Assembly (NCBI GenBank): GCA_017442735.1 | Contig: JAFRZE010000023.1 | Location: 33,359-97,358 of the forward strand | Direction of reading: 5' to 3' | Source of the DNA: Bacillota bacterium | GTDB taxonomy: Bacteria > Bacillota > Clostridia > Lachnospirales > Bianqueaceae | Length of the DNA stretch: 64,000 nt | Shown: piece after piece, positions 1-9,405 of the stretch | Numbering within the stretch: position 1 is the first letter of the stretch | How the letters are laid out: every line of letters starts with the position of its first letter | Notes under the pieces: generated by a model | Database searches by the model: none | Told to the model about the DNA's origin: nothing | Seen by the model: only the letters and a program-made list of their open reading frames with translations | Made by a program: the position numbers and the translations under genes

Positions 1-1109
1 GCCGCCTGCAGCGCGTTCACCACCGGGTCCGAACAGGAAAAGGATCCCGCCGAGCCAAATCCCGAGTGCATGATCTCAAATCTCAGCAGGTCTTTGGTGG
101 CCTGTGCCTCCTCGATACCAAGGACCAGACAGTACCGGAAACCCATGTAAGAAAAGCGCGGGATAAAGATCTCCTCCTCGCCGCCTTTCAGGATGTAGAT
201 GTTTTTAAACAGATATTCCAGCGGCTCGAAGGTCATGCCGCGAAGATCGAGTCCTCCGTCCGGCGCCAGCACTTCGCCAAAGCGAAGGATCACTCTCTGT
301 CCGCGCTGACCGCGGATCTTCAGCCGGACGTTGCCTGCGCTGTTCAGGCCGAAATCATAGATCCAGCCCTCTTTCGGTTCGTCCTCAGGTACCGGAAAGA
401 CGGGCAGGTTTTTTCGGGGATCGGGCCAGAGCGACACGCCTCCGCGGCGGATGCTGACCGGGGACAGTTCCCGCTCGGTCACGATCGGTTCCGCCGCGCA
501 AAGGCGCATTTCTCCCCGCGGCATCTCAGCCGGGATCGCCGGACTCCACAGCGAATCGTCGAAGCCGCGTTCGGCCCATCCGGGGATCTCCAAACGCGCG
601 TCATAGAATTCCCCGCACCGAAGATCATCAAAGAGAAGCGGAGAGGGATGGGTCCGGAAAGTCTCGTCGGCTTCGAAAGATTCCTTCGTTTCGGATCCTC
701 CATCCGGATCCGCGTAGGTCAGCTCGCAGAAAAGCGCCAGCTTAGGTGCTGAACGGAACCGTGCCTGATCAGGCAGGTCCAGATCCCAGACTTTGCCGCC
801 CACGTTGTTCAGAAAACCGTTTCCGAGAATGAATCCCAGCACATTTTCGCCCGGTGAAAGATAGGGTGTCAGATCATATACATCATAGTAAAGAACATCA
901 TCCGGGTTTGAAATATAAGGAGCCAGCGGACCTTTCGTGATCCGCTGACCATTCACAAAAATATCATAAAATCCCAGGCCGCAGACGGTCACTTCCGCTT
1001 TTTTAAGCCCCGCATTGACGAGAAAGCTTTTCCTCAGATACGGCGCCGGCACGTGATGTCCGAAGTCCGCGTATTCTTTTCCCGCCGCGATAAACAGATG
1101 AGAAAACAT
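1..1109 (-). CDS. Alpha-L-rhamnosidase, GH78 family (5' part only)
   Basis: The gene runs off the left edge, so only the first ~369 residues are present. It starts at an ATG (1107-1109) with a GGAGG site about 8 bases upstream. The N-terminal region carries the pattern of the bacterial rhamnosidase N-terminal beta-domain: GFYDIFVNGQRI, then YYDVYDLTPYL and NVLGFILGNGF. It is followed by the concanavalin-like region (GWIYDFGLNSAGNVRLKI). No signal peptide is visible, so a cytoplasmic enzyme removing rhamnose from imported plant glycans is likely. The catalytic (alpha/alpha)6 barrel lies outside the window and cannot be checked. Confidence 0.85.
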   Translation of the reverse strand, partial: MFSHLFIAAGKEYADFGHHVPAPYLRKSFLVNAGLKKAEVTVCGLGFYDIFVNGQRITKGPLAPYISNPDDVLYYDVYDLTPYLSPGENVLGFILGNGFLNNVGGKVWDLDLPDQARFRSAPKLALFCELTYADPDGGSETKESFEADETFRTHPSPLLFDDLRCGEFYDARLEIPGWAERGFDDSLWSPAIPAEMPRGEMRLCAAEPIVTERELSPVSIRRGGVSLWPDPRKNLPVFPVPEDEPKEGWIYDFGLNSAGNVRLKIRGQRGQRVILRFGEVLAPDGGLDLRGMTFEPLEYLFKNIYILKGGEEEIFIPRFSYMGFRYCLVLGIEEAQATKDLLRFEIMHSGFGSAGSFSCSDPVVNALQA

Positions 1110-1141
1110 GAAAATGCCTCCAGGTTTTATTCCACCGGTCC

Positions 1142-1453
1142 TCAGTGATTCCACGGAAGATTGCTTTTCGGCGCGGCCTCGGCCTCTTTTTCCTTCTCTT
1201 CTTTTTTCAGGGATTTCTTCCGGTACTTCTTCTCCATCAGCTTGAAGAGCTTGGAGAGATAGCGCAGATACATCTTGTAAATCATTTCCGGATCGACGTC
1301 GAGGTCCTGCTCTTTTTTCTCTTTCTTGCCCTTCTTCTTCCGGATCTCGAATTCCAGGACAAAACGCATCAACCGCTCCCGTTCCTGGATCAGTTCTTCA
1401 TAGGTACAGCCACTCAGACTGTTGATATAGCTTTCGGGATCGATCAATGTCAT
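1142..1453 (-). CDS. Small charged protein of unknown function
   Basis: A 103-residue protein rich in Lys and Glu, probably helical or coiled-coil, with no recognised domain. A longer in-frame start exists at 1480, but the ATG at 1453 is preferred. It follows an AAGGAG site by about 8 bases and overlaps the upstream hydrolase stop as ATGA, which implies translational coupling. It contains a central MIYKMYLRYLSKLFKLMEKK segment and a basic tail ending SNLPWNH. Function is not known; the tight coupling suggests it works with, or is regulated alongside, the DUF2974-like hydrolase. Confidence 0.6.
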   Translation of the reverse strand: MTLIDPESYINSLSGCTYEELIQERERLMRFVLEFEIRKKKGKKEKKEQDLDVDPEMIYKMYLRYLSKLFKLMEKKYRKKSLKKEEKEKEAEAAPKSNLPWNH

Positions 1454-2577
1454 GACTTGTTCTCCTTTTTCTTTTTCCATTCATCCAACCCGTCAGAGAT
1501 CTTCTTTCGAAGATCGTCTATCCGGACTTTCATCGCGTATTTCGGAAGATCCGACAGGGTCTTCTTCGTTGTATCGCTGGCATCTCCCAGTCTTTTCAGG
1601 ATCGCTTCCAGCCCTTCCCGTCCGCCGGTCTTCAGCGCTTCCAGGGTATCGGCTCCTCCCGCGGAAAGCGCGCCGAACAGCTCGTCAATAAAGATCGGCC
1701 GTTCTTCCTGAGAAATATCTCTGATCCATTCGTCCATAGTCCGGTTCACGATCAGGCTCTCCGGATCGTGTTCCTCCGAAAGCGCCAGCTTTCCATGATC
1801 GATCCCCCAAGTGATCATTGCGTGCTGCAGAAAAGTGAAGGCCGATGACTGAATGATCCGGGTATCCGTGATCTGTGGCGCGAACAGCTTTCCGACGACA
1901 CAGAAGCGCGGAACGACCTGCACCGTCTTCGGATCGATCCGTTCGATCAGCGAGACGTCCATCACTTCCGGACAGAATCCCGGTCCGTCCAGCAGATATA
2001 GCCGCTCGACCGCGTCCCACTTTTCATCATCCAGCAGGCAGGAGGCGTACAACGCCAGATTGCTGCCCTTGGACTGACCGCCGATATACCAGCGCCGCCC
2101 GGGATGGATCTTAGCTTTCGCGTATTCCAGTGCCATCTCCTGCGCTTCTGTCCGGGTGAAGCTGATCATGAAATCCTCTTTCCAGCCCACCAGCGAGCTG
2201 TCAGTCCCCCGGTAGGCCAGGAAGGAAAAGTCCTGATCGTCATGGAAACAGACCGCCGAGAACTGCAGCGGCGGCTCCGTGCGAAATACATCCCGGTAGT
2301 CACTCATCCGAAGATCCCCGAACCGTTTCGACCGAACCGCGGCAGCCAGAAGCTCTGGATATCCTTCATCCCCGCCGGTGATCATGACTCTGACCTGGTT
2401 TTCATCGATCATCTGCTGACAGTCCCGGACCTTATGATCCTCCGCACCGTCTGAAAAGACAGGCGATAGGTCAAAGTAGGAAAGCGCACAGAAGATCAGC
2501 GCGTCCGCGTCGAGAAATCCTGTCATCGAGATAGGAAAATCTCCCATCCACTGAACATAATCCACCAGCTTATCCAT
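1450..2577 (-). CDS. Mbeg1/DUF2974-like alpha/beta hydrolase (lipase-like)
   Basis: 375 residues without a signal peptide. The order of elements fits the Mbeg1-like (DUF2974) lipase-related family: an N-terminal WMGDFPIS region, a strand giving [18 protein letters not shown], then the nucleophile elbow [10 protein letters not shown] (G-x-S-x-G), and LLDGPGF further on. The true substrate is unknown. The start has a GAGAGG site. It overlaps the uridine phosphorylase gene upstream by 8 bases and the small charged protein downstream by 4, so all three are probably one transcript. Cytoplasmic esterase or acylhydrolase is the safest description. Confidence 0.7.
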   Translation of the reverse strand: MDKLVDYVQWMGDFPISMTGFLDADALIFCALSYFDLSPVFSDGAEDHKVRDCQQMIDENQVRVMITGGDEGYPELLAAAVRSKRFGDLRMSDYRDVFRTEPPLQFSAVCFHDDQDFSFLAYRGTDSSLVGWKEDFMISFTRTEAQEMALEYAKAKIHPGRRWYIGGQSKGSNLALYASCLLDDEKWDAVERLYLLDGPGFCPEVMDVSLIERIDPKTVQVVPRFCVVGKLFAPQITDTRIIQSSAFTFLQHAMITWGIDHGKLALSEEHDPESLIVNRTMDEWIRDISQEERPIFIDELFGALSAGGADTLEALKTGGREGLEAILKRLGDASDTTKKTLSDLPKYAMKVRIDDLRKKISDGLDEWKKKKENKS

Positions 2578-3346
2578 GGTTCGTCCTCTCCGCCCGGATC
2601 AGGTTCCGGACCGCGCAGATCGCAGTACGGATCGCGATGTCCGTATCATGGACCTGCGGATTATCCAGTCCGGCTTTCGCCCGTTCCTGATTCGCGCATA
2701 CCAGGAAGCACGAACCTGCCCGTACGCCCAGACTCGCGGCCGCGATAAAAAGCGCCGCGGATTCCATCTCCGAAGCCAGCGTTCCCAGCCTCTTCCAGGC
2801 TTCCCACTTATTCAACAGTTCATAGCTGACCGGCATTCTCTCCGGTGCATGCTGACCGTAGAATGAATCCTTGCATTCCACAACGCCGACATAATGCGTG
2901 ATCCCCAGTTCCCTGGCCGCCGAAACCAGCGCGCCGGTCACTTCATAGTCCGCTACCGCCGGGAATTCGATCGGTGCGTATTCCTTGCTCGTTCCTTCCA
3001 TCCGGATCGCGCCGGTCGCGATCACCACATCACCGCCCTTGATATCCAGGCGCATGCCACCGCATGTACCGACCCGGATAAAGGTATCGGCGCCGGCCTG
3101 TACCAGCTCTTCCATCGCGATCGCCGCGGACGGTCCGCCGATGCCGGTGGAAGTGACGCTCACTTTCACACCGTCCAGCGTGCCGGTGTAGGTGATATAT
3201 TCACGATTGTCCGCGACAAAGACCGGATCGTCGAAATACTGCGCGATCTTCGCGCAGCGCTTCGGGTCGCCCGGCAGGATCACATACCGTCCGACGTCGC
3301 CCTTCGCGATCTGAAGATGATAGAGTTTCTCCGTCCCTTCCGCCAT
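2570..3346 (-). CDS. udp: Uridine phosphorylase
   Basis: 258 residues, the normal family length. It reversibly cleaves uridine with phosphate to uracil and ribose-1-phosphate in pyrimidine salvage. Motifs seen are the GDPKR phosphate-binding segment near the N-terminus, the [20 protein letters not shown] stretch, the RVGTCGGM loop and the EMESAALF ribose-binding motif typical of NP-I family uridine phosphorylases. Start ATG has an AAGGAGG site. It is the first gene of an overlapping unit with the DUF2974-like hydrolase. Alternative NP-I nucleoside phosphorylase specificity cannot be fully excluded, but the motif set favours uridine. Confidence 0.88.
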   Translation of the reverse strand: MAEGTEKLYHLQIAKGDVGRYVILPGDPKRCAKIAQYFDDPVFVADNREYITYTGTLDGVKVSVTSTGIGGPSAAIAMEELVQAGADTFIRVGTCGGMRLDIKGGDVVIATGAIRMEGTSKEYAPIEFPAVADYEVTGALVSAARELGITHYVGVVECKDSFYGQHAPERMPVSYELLNKWEAWKRLGTLASEMESAALFIAAASLGVRAGSCFLVCANQERAKAGLDNPQVHDTDIAIRTAICAVRNLIRAERTNHG

Positions 3347-3373
3347 CCTCGTTTCCTCCTTTTGTTCAGTTCC

Positions 3374-4411
3374 TCAGAAGCACCGTTCTTTCCGCGCTTT
3401 TTTGCATTTCTCGATATTTCCGCATCGATAGCACAGTTCGTTATCTAAAAGACCATCCTTCTCATAATAAGAAAGAATGTTCGCAATCGTCGTATCGGCG
3501 ATATTCTCCAGTGCCTCTTCCGTCAGAAATGCCTGATGGGAGGTAACGATCACATTCGGCATGGAGATCAGGCGCGAAAGCAGCTCATCATCCAGAATGT
3601 GCCCGGATCGATCCTCAAAGAACACATCCGCCTCTTCTTCATATACATCCAGGCACGCCGCGCCAACCTTTCTTGCGCGAATCCCCGCGAGCAGCGCCTC
3701 CGCGTCGATCAGACCGCCGCGGGAAGTATTGAGGATCACTGCGCCCTTTTTCATCTTCTCAATGGCTTCGGCATTGATCAGATGCCGCGTTTCTTCGGTC
3801 AGCGGGCAATGCAGTGAAATAATATCGCTCTGGTCAAACAATTCGTCGAGGCTCACATATTCGATCCCGCTTCCCTCGGCCGGAAACCGGTCATAGGCAA
3901 TCACGCGCATACCGAAACCACGGCAGATGTCGATAAAGATCCGGCCGATTTTACCGGTCCCAATGACGCCGACCGTCTTACCGTGAAGATCGAATCCCGT
4001 GAGTCCGCCAAGCGAAAAGTTGAAATCCCTGGTCCGGTTATAAGCCTTGTGGATCCGCCGGACCGACGTCAGCAACAGCGCCGCAGTATGTTCCGCGACT
4101 GCGTACGGTGAGTAGGCTGGGACATGAACGACATGGACTTTTCCATATGCATGCCGGATATCCACATTGTTGTACCCAGCGCAGCGTAATGCGATCAATC
4201 GGACACCGCCCTCATAAAGCTTATCGATCACAGCCTCATTTACTGTATCATTCACGAAAACACAGACCACATCATACCCTTTCGCAAGTTCGGCTGTATC
4301 CTCGGTCAGCTTGGTTTCCAGAAACTTGAATGTCAGGCCGGAATCCCTTCCTGCCTTCTCAAAGGACTCTTTATCATAGGCCTTCGTATCAAAAAAAGCA
4401 ACTTTGATCAA
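3374..4411 (-). CDS. D-lactate dehydrogenase-type 2-hydroxyacid dehydrogenase
   Basis: 345 residues, NAD-dependent D-2-hydroxyacid dehydrogenase, most like fermentative D-lactate dehydrogenase (pyruvate to D-lactate). The Rossmann motif GVIGTGKIG sits mid-protein. The catalytic Arg is in LNTSRGGLID, and the His lies in TSHQAFLTEEAL. The start is a TTG with a GGAGG site 8 bases upstream; no better ATG is in frame. An oddity is a short Cys-rich tail with five Cys in the last 30 residues (CYRCGNIEKC and the final CF), perhaps a metal- or redox-sensitive appendage. It stands alone between metK/NUDIX and udp transcripts. Confidence 0.82.
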   Translation of the reverse strand: MIKVAFFDTKAYDKESFEKAGRDSGLTFKFLETKLTEDTAELAKGYDVVCVFVNDTVNEAVIDKLYEGGVRLIALRCAGYNNVDIRHAYGKVHVVHVPAYSPYAVAEHTAALLLTSVRRIHKAYNRTRDFNFSLGGLTGFDLHGKTVGVIGTGKIGRIFIDICRGFGMRVIAYDRFPAEGSGIEYVSLDELFDQSDIISLHCPLTEETRHLINAEAIEKMKKGAVILNTSRGGLIDAEALLAGIRARKVGAACLDVYEEEADVFFEDRSGHILDDELLSRLISMPNVIVTSHQAFLTEEALENIADTTIANILSYYEKDGLLDNELCYRCGNIEKCKKARKERCF

Positions 4412-4444
4412 TGATAATACCTCCGGATTTCAGTTCCAACCGGA

Positions 4445-5596
4445 TCAGTGTGTGATGACCCAGTCGATGTATTCGAATTCATCCATGCCGGGCGGCGGTT
4501 CGTCGTCCCGGTATTCCTTGCTGCGGCGAAGCTGCTCCCGGTGTTTCTTAAACTTTTTGATCCGTTTATCCATCCCGGCCATCAGGCCATCGGCCAGACT
4601 GGCGAATCCCTGCGCGTTCGCCCGGCAGGCCGTTCCGAGCAGCTGTTTCAGACAGATATGGAACAGGCCGTTCCGGCAGACGCCCTGCAGGCAGAAATTC
4701 CGGAAACGGACCAGCTCCGGCAGTTCACAGCCTTCCGGAAAAACTTCACCCATCAGCTGCCGGTAGATCGGTTTCTCGATCTCGTTCTCTTCTTCCAGTC
4801 GAAATCCTTCGGCAAAGATGATCTCACGGCTCGTTCGGTCGCATACGAACTGCCTGAACAGGATCCGTGCCTGCACTTTCTGCAGTTCTGTCAACGAGCA
4901 GGTCTCATCCAGTTCCTTCAGGGCAAATTCCGTCATGTCCCTGAGTTCATCCGTCCAGACGCGAATGGCCTCCTGCCTGTGAAGTGCTTCTCTCTTCGCG
5001 GCTTCTTCTTTTTCACGGGCTTTCCGCTTCTCTTCTATTTTCTTTTGTTCGTCCAGCCATGCGATCAGGATATCCATGCTTTCTTCCGGCATACAGAAAC
5101 GTTCCCGGTTGTAGCGGATCTCTTCGCGCACTTCATCCAGATCGAACCACTGTACTTCGTCTATTTCCGACTTCTGCAGGACGAGATCCCGGATCCATAC
5201 GTGCTCCTGATAGATATAGACAAAGGTCACTTCATTGTCCCGGAAGGGTTTCCCGTGAAAGACCATTTCATACTCGTTCAGGAATTTCCCTATGTAGGTA
5301 AGCTCCTCCGGTTCCGCGCTGATGCTCAGTTCCTCTTCCATCTCCCGAATGGCCGAAGGCACGGGTTCACATCCGGCCGGAATATGTCCGGCTGACGAAG
5401 TATCATAAAACCCGGGGAATGAGTCCTTTTCCTGACTGCGCTTCTGCAGCAGGATCTGCATCTTTTCTCCCCGGAAATTCCGTACGATCCATACATGGGC
5501 GGTCCGGTGCCGGATCCCTCTTTGATGCGCCTCTTCACGGCTCACTGTTTCGCCGGTCGGCTGTCCGTTTTCGTCAACGATATCCAGATATTCCAT
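4445..5596 (-). CDS. NUDIX hydrolase with long C-terminal extension
   Basis: 383 residues. Residues 1 to about 180 form an isopentenyl-diphosphate-isomerase-like NUDIX domain (EYLDIVDENG start, DTSSAGHIPAG, REMEEELSI). The NUDIX box keeps the RExxEE core, but the first Glu position holds Cys (GHIPAGCE) and the late Gly is Ser, so activity is uncertain. Residues ~185-215 are a Lys/Glu-rich helix, followed by a ~170-residue helical extension with several Cys that I do not recognise. Its ATG shares one base with the metK stop (TGATG), so it is translationally coupled to metK. Possible roles are nucleotide housekeeping or a binding protein. Confidence 0.7.
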   Translation of the reverse strand: MEYLDIVDENGQPTGETVSREEAHQRGIRHRTAHVWIVRNFRGEKMQILLQKRSQEKDSFPGFYDTSSAGHIPAGCEPVPSAIREMEEELSISAEPEELTYIGKFLNEYEMVFHGKPFRDNEVTFVYIYQEHVWIRDLVLQKSEIDEVQWFDLDEVREEIRYNRERFCMPEESMDILIAWLDEQKKIEEKRKAREKEEAAKREALHRQEAIRVWTDELRDMTEFALKELDETCSLTELQKVQARILFRQFVCDRTSREIIFAEGFRLEEENEIEKPIYRQLMGEVFPEGCELPELVRFRNFCLQGVCRNGLFHICLKQLLGTACRANAQGFASLADGLMAGMDKRIKKFKKHREQLRRSKEYRDDEPPPGMDEFEYIDWVITH

Positions 5597-6774
5597 CAGA
5601 TCTCTGCTTTCAGTTCATCTACTTTATCCAGTCGCTCCCACGGAAGATCCAGGTCCATCCTTCCGAAGTGTCCGTACGCGGCCGTCTGGCGGTAGATCGG
5701 CCGTCTCAGATCCAGCTTGTCGATGATCGCCGCCGGTCTGAAATCAAAGTGACGACTCACGATCTCCACCATCTTCTCATCCGGCACTTTTCCGGTCCCG
5801 AAGGTGTCCACCATGATCGAAACGGGACGGGCTACGCCGATGGCGTATGCCAGCTGGATCTGGCACCGTTCGCACAGTCCCGCCGCCACCAGGTTTTTCG
5901 CCGTGTACCGTGCCGCGTAGCAGGCCGAACGGTCGACTTTCGTGGGATCTTTGCCGGAGAAAGCACCGCCGCCGTGACGCGCGGCGCCGCCATAGGTATC
6001 CACAATGATCTTCCGACCGGTCAGACCGGTATCTCCCTGCGGTCCGCCGATCACGAACCGCCCCGTCGGGTTGATAAAGAATTTCGTGTCGCTGTCCAGA
6101 TACTCGGCCGGAATCACAGCGCGGATCACCTTTTCGAGGATATCGCGGCGCAATATCTCCTGGGAAACATCCGGGTCGTGCTGGGTGGAGAGGACGACGG
6201 TATCGATCCGCCTGACTTTTCCATCCACATATTCCACCGTGACCTGGCTCTTGCCGTCAGGACGAAGGTATGAAAGCTCGCCGCTTTTTCTCACTTCTGC
6301 CAGTCTGCGGCAGAGTTTGTGCGCCATGGTAATGGCCAACGGCATATATTCCGGCGTCTCACTGCAGGCATAGCCGAACATCAGGCCCTGATCGCCGGCG
6401 CCGGTCTTTTCGTAGAGGTCTTCGCGCGCTCCCTGCTGATACGCGTAGGATGCGTCCACGCCCATCGCGATATCTGGCGACTGCTCGTCAATGGAGGTGA
6501 TCACCGCGCAGGTGTCCCCGTCGAACCCGTAATCCGAGCGGGTATAGCCGATCTCGTTGACGACGTTTCGGACGATCCGCGGGATGTCCGCGTAGGCTTC
6601 TGTCGTGATCTCGCCCATGACTGTGACCATACCGGTCGTGGCCGTCGTTTCGCACGCGACGCGGCTCTTGGGGTCCGCCGCGAGCAGCGCGTCGAGGATC
6701 GCGTCCGAGATCTGGTCGCAGATCTTATCCGGATGCCCTTCTGTTACCGATTCCGATGTAAATAAATATCTCAA
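5596..6774 (-). CDS. metK: S-adenosylmethionine synthetase
   Basis: About 392 residues; makes S-adenosylmethionine from methionine and ATP in the cytoplasm. Diagnostic motifs are present: [17 protein letters not shown] at the N-terminus, [12 protein letters not shown], and the [16 protein letters not shown] phosphate-binding loop. No in-frame ATG precedes the conserved N-terminus. I chose TTG at 6774, which has an AAAGGA site 9 bases upstream; a TTG at 6783 is the alternative. A promoter-like sequence with an extended -10 lies at 6835-6863. No SAM riboswitch is visible in the short leader. The NUDIX gene follows with a one-base overlap. Confidence 0.95.
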   Translation of the reverse strand: MRYLFTSESVTEGHPDKICDQISDAILDALLAADPKSRVACETTATTGMVTVMGEITTEAYADIPRIVRNVVNEIGYTRSDYGFDGDTCAVITSIDEQSPDIAMGVDASYAYQQGAREDLYEKTGAGDQGLMFGYACSETPEYMPLAITMAHKLCRRLAEVRKSGELSYLRPDGKSQVTVEYVDGKVRRIDTVVLSTQHDPDVSQEILRRDILEKVIRAVIPAEYLDSDTKFFINPTGRFVIGGPQGDTGLTGRKIIVDTYGGAARHGGGAFSGKDPTKVDRSACYAARYTAKNLVAAGLCERCQIQLAYAIGVARPVSIMVDTFGTGKVPDEKMVEIVSRHFDFRPAAIIDKLDLRRPIYRQTAAYGHFGRMDLDLPWERLDKVDELKAEI

Positions 6775-6834
6775 TTTGTTCAATCCTTTCACTTTCCATC
6801 GGCCTGCCCGAGGCAAAGCCGTTCTAGCCTTTCC

Positions 6835-6863
6835 ATTCTACCATAATCCGTCCATGATTTCAG
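6835..6863 (-). promoter_or_regulatory. Probable metK promoter (extended -10)
   Basis: On the minus strand CTGAAA (6858-6863), a 17-base spacer and TAGAAT (6835-6840) with a TGG just upstream of the -10 hexamer. The weak -35 is offset by the extended -10. It lies about 60 bases before the metK start. Confidence 0.5.
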
Positions 6864-6908
6864 CAGAAAGTTTTTTATGCCACCTTTATGCCTGATTGGC
6901 CAAAAGTC

Positions 6909-6936
6909 TTGAAAACCCGAAGAAATGCTGTATGAT
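6909..6936 (+). promoter_or_regulatory. Sigma-A-type promoter for the 650-residue orphan gene
   Basis: TTGAAA (6909-6914), a 16-base spacer and TATGAT (6931-6936), 41 bases before the start codon at 6977. It is divergent from, and does not overlap, the metK promoter. Confidence 0.7.
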
Positions 6937-6976
6937 ATACATATCAGAATTAAATTTCCCGAAAGGATCATATATC

Positions 6977-8929
6977 ATGCCAAGATTAGAACAGATCGTA
7001 GCCCATATCGCCAATCAGTCCGGCGCCCAGGATCAGGGCCAGGACGTACAGAAGATCAACGCATATTTAAACACCCTTACCGCCCGCTACCAGGACCTTT
7101 CAGCCAGAGAAGACGACGAAGATTTCTCTCCCAATGAGGAAGCCGAGCTGAAACTGGTCGAGTATCTCCAGAATAAAACACAGGAATTCTTAGAGAAAGA
7201 ACGCGAGCTCAAAGAAGCTCTCGACGCTCAGCCCAGAAATCAGGAAGCGATCCGCAGCGCCATGCGCGGCGCCATGCAGGCTTCTAACGAACTGGACAAT
7301 ATGTATACCCAGCTGAAGGACGTATATCCCAATTCTCCCGCCGTCACCGGTTCCGCCGAGTTTGATGCCTTATGGCAGACCGAGACCTTTGAAGATGCCG
7401 CCGAGACCCTGACGGATATCGGCAATTACCGCCGCAGCCGTGTAGCGCAGGATATTGAAGAAGGTGCTCCGGAAGATCTGTTTCGCGGACGTCAGAGAGA
7501 ATACCGCCGCGGCGAACGTCATCAGTACTTTTCCGCGCTCAATGATCCGTCCGATTATATCGACGAAAATGCCGAGCCGGAAGAATGTTCCATTATTTCC
7601 ATGGAAGACCTGCAGGGCAAAAAGCGGACCGCCTACGGTGCACTGGATGTACCGACCTCTGTCACCCTGCTTTCCTCACAGCTTCAGGTGGCCGGCCGTC
7701 TTATGAAGACCAAAGTCAGCAGAGATCCGGATCTCTCGGATGAGGATAATGAAATCTATCAGAAGGTAGGAGATAAACTGAACGAATACAGCGCCGCCCT
7801 CAATAATCTCGTTCACGTAGATCCGAAAGAAGAGCCGGAGCGTTATGCGCAGAATCTGAAGAAGGTCTCCACGCTGCCCGCTTTTCTCGGTCAGAGAAAT
7901 CTGCAGAATCACCAGACCAACTACAAACTGATCGCGAATGTCCTCGATGAGCCCATCAGCAACTCCAGCAGCCGGCTCCTGGACAACGCGCTCGACGGGA
8001 CCTCGAACTTCTTACAGATGGATCTGAACGTCCGCCATCTGAATCCCGACTTTGATCCCATCAGAACTCCCGGCAAAGAGCCGGAAGCCGGATCAGCCGA
8101 TGATCCGATCCTTTCCACCAAAGATGGTGATTATTTCTTTTCCGAGAACCCGAAGGAAGATCTCGCCAAGGGTCTTGCCGAGACGACTTTCCGTGTGCAG
8201 AACCCCAACGCGAATCCTTCCGAAGCGCAGCTGAAAAAGCGCGCGGCTCAGATCAAGGAAATGCCGATGTTCGTTCAGCTCTCCAAGAATCCGGCCCGGA
8301 TGGAAAAGATCCTCCGCTCTAAAGACTTCACCCGCACCATGCAGTCCTTTGTTTCTCCGTTCAGCACCTGCACCACTGCCAGGAAAAAAGAAACGCTCGA
8401 GAAGCTGAAGATGCTGAAAGAGGCCGGCACGTTCGACTCCAAGCAGAATCGCTCCTCCAAATGGTGCAACCTGATGGACAGCCTGGACGCCATCGACACC
8501 AGCGATCCTGAAACCTATGACCGTCAGCTGCAGTCGATCTTCGACAAAACCGAGATCTATCAGAAAGGAAAGAAAGCCCTCGGCCGCGATGAAGGCGTCA
8601 ACCGCCGGTTCGGTCAGAGTGTCAACATTCTCGGCGTCCTCGCGCAGGCCGGCGATGCCCCCAAGGATCGCTGCAACGTTCTCGTAGACCGGACCAACTA
8701 CGTCCGTACCCGCTGGGGAAGAACGCAGCCCACGATCTCTCTTGCCGCGAGCACACTGCCTATGGTAGACAAGATCAACAAGGATTACAACGAGATCAAA
8801 GTCGCTGAGAAAGACCTCTACAAGCGTCATCAGCTGAAGAATAACCAGCTCTTCCCCGACTACGGTCTGCTCCAGGCTCTGCCCGACGAAACCATCAAAA
8901 AGCAGCCCGAAAGAAATCTGAACATCTGA
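6977..8929 (+). CDS. Large hypothetical protein, unrecognised
   Basis: 650 residues from ATG 6977, which has a GAAAGGA site 9 bases upstream and its own promoter and terminator, so it is monocistronic. An upstream in-frame extension to 6896 overlaps the promoter and is rejected. There is no signal peptide and no transmembrane segment. The composition is hydrophilic and helix-prone (for example NKTQEFLEKERELKEAL), with acidic and Asn/Gln-rich stretches and few Cys. I see no catalytic motif, repeat or known domain. Codon use matches its neighbours, so it is a genuine gene. It could be a structural, cytoskeletal-like or secreted-without-signal protein, but none of these is supported directly. 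Confidence 0.75.
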   Translation: MPRLEQIVAHIANQSGAQDQGQDVQKINAYLNTLTARYQDLSAREDDEDFSPNEEAELKLVEYLQNKTQEFLEKERELKEALDAQPRNQEAIRSAMRGAMQASNELDNMYTQLKDVYPNSPAVTGSAEFDALWQTETFEDAAETLTDIGNYRRSRVAQDIEEGAPEDLFRGRQREYRRGERHQYFSALNDPSDYIDENAEPEECSIISMEDLQGKKRTAYGALDVPTSVTLLSSQLQVAGRLMKTKVSRDPDLSDEDNEIYQKVGDKLNEYSAALNNLVHVDPKEEPERYAQNLKKVSTLPAFLGQRNLQNHQTNYKLIANVLDEPISNSSSRLLDNALDGTSNFLQMDLNVRHLNPDFDPIRTPGKEPEAGSADDPILSTKDGDYFFSENPKEDLAKGLAETTFRVQNPNANPSEAQLKKRAAQIKEMPMFVQLSKNPARMEKILRSKDFTRTMQSFVSPFSTCTTARKKETLEKLKMLKEAGTFDSKQNRSSKWCNLMDSLDAIDTSDPETYDRQLQSIFDKTEIYQKGKKALGRDEGVNRRFGQSVNILGVLAQAGDAPKDRCNVLVDRTNYVRTRWGRTQPTISLAASTLPMVDKINKDYNEIKVAEKDLYKRHQLKNNQLFPDYGLLQALPDETIKKQPERNLNI

Positions 8930-8952
8930 TCTTCCTGTCCCGTATAACAGAC

Positions 8953-8995
8953 GAGGGACTGTAGCAAAAAAGATTTGCTACGTCCCTCTTTTTCC
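8953..8995 (+). terminator. Intrinsic terminator after the 650-residue gene
   Basis: Stem GAGGGAC + GTAGCAAA (8953-8968, one bulged T) pairs with TTTGCTAC + GTCCCTC (8974-8988), loop AAAGA, followed by five T. Confidence 0.9.
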
Positions 8996-9405
8996 TTCTC
9001 CAGGTTGCAATTCACTGTGATGAAACGATTCTGTAAGCCTTTTGGGGCGTTTAGCTTTTATTCTTCTTCCGTCGTCCAAAATTGCCTGTGTTTTTTGGAT
9101 AAGATATCGCCCTGACGAGCTATCTTATCTAAGAATTGGAAAAGCTAGTCTTTAAAAATCACTTCTTCGCCCAAACGAGTCGTCAGATCATTGAAATCTC
9201 TGGGCCAGATGCCAGTCAAGAGGCTCTTCTCGCCCAGGATTTAGAAAGGATAACTCCTCAAGTTGATCAGCCGCCCAATAATGCAAAAATGTACTGGGCG
9301 GCGAATCCTGAAAATGCACTAAACGCACCAAAGGCTTGGGGCAGATAAGGAAAAACATGAGAATATGCCCAATCTTTTCCCAAGTGAAATCGGAGAAGCT
9401 TTTTG
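8996..9405. other. 410-base region without a confident gene
   Basis: More AT-rich than its neighbours. It holds the hairpin at 9098-9129, a TTG-started 70-codon ORF (9136-9348) without a good ribosome site or recognisable product, and the right copy of an inverted 16-17-base sequence (AGGGACTGTAGCAAAAA, copies at 8954-8970 and 9397-9413 in opposite orientation). The right copy overlaps the stop codon of the DNPH1-like gene. It may be the relic of a small mobile or duplicated segment. Confidence 0.5.
9098..9129. repeat. Perfect 9-bp inverted repeat (hairpin or operator)
   Basis: GATAAGATA (9098-9106) and TATCTTATC (9121-9129) with an inner TCG/CGA pair in the loop. There is no T-run, so it is not a standard terminator. 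It could be a protein-binding palindrome or a cruciform end of an element. Confidence 0.6.

Noticed and set aside
6775..6976. SAM riboswitch upstream of metK
   Set aside because: The leader is short and shows neither the conserved SAM-I core nor a terminator hairpin.
9136..9348. 70-codon ORF in the AT-rich segment
   Set aside because: TTG start, no good ribosome site, no family pattern; kept only as a note within the intergenic entry.
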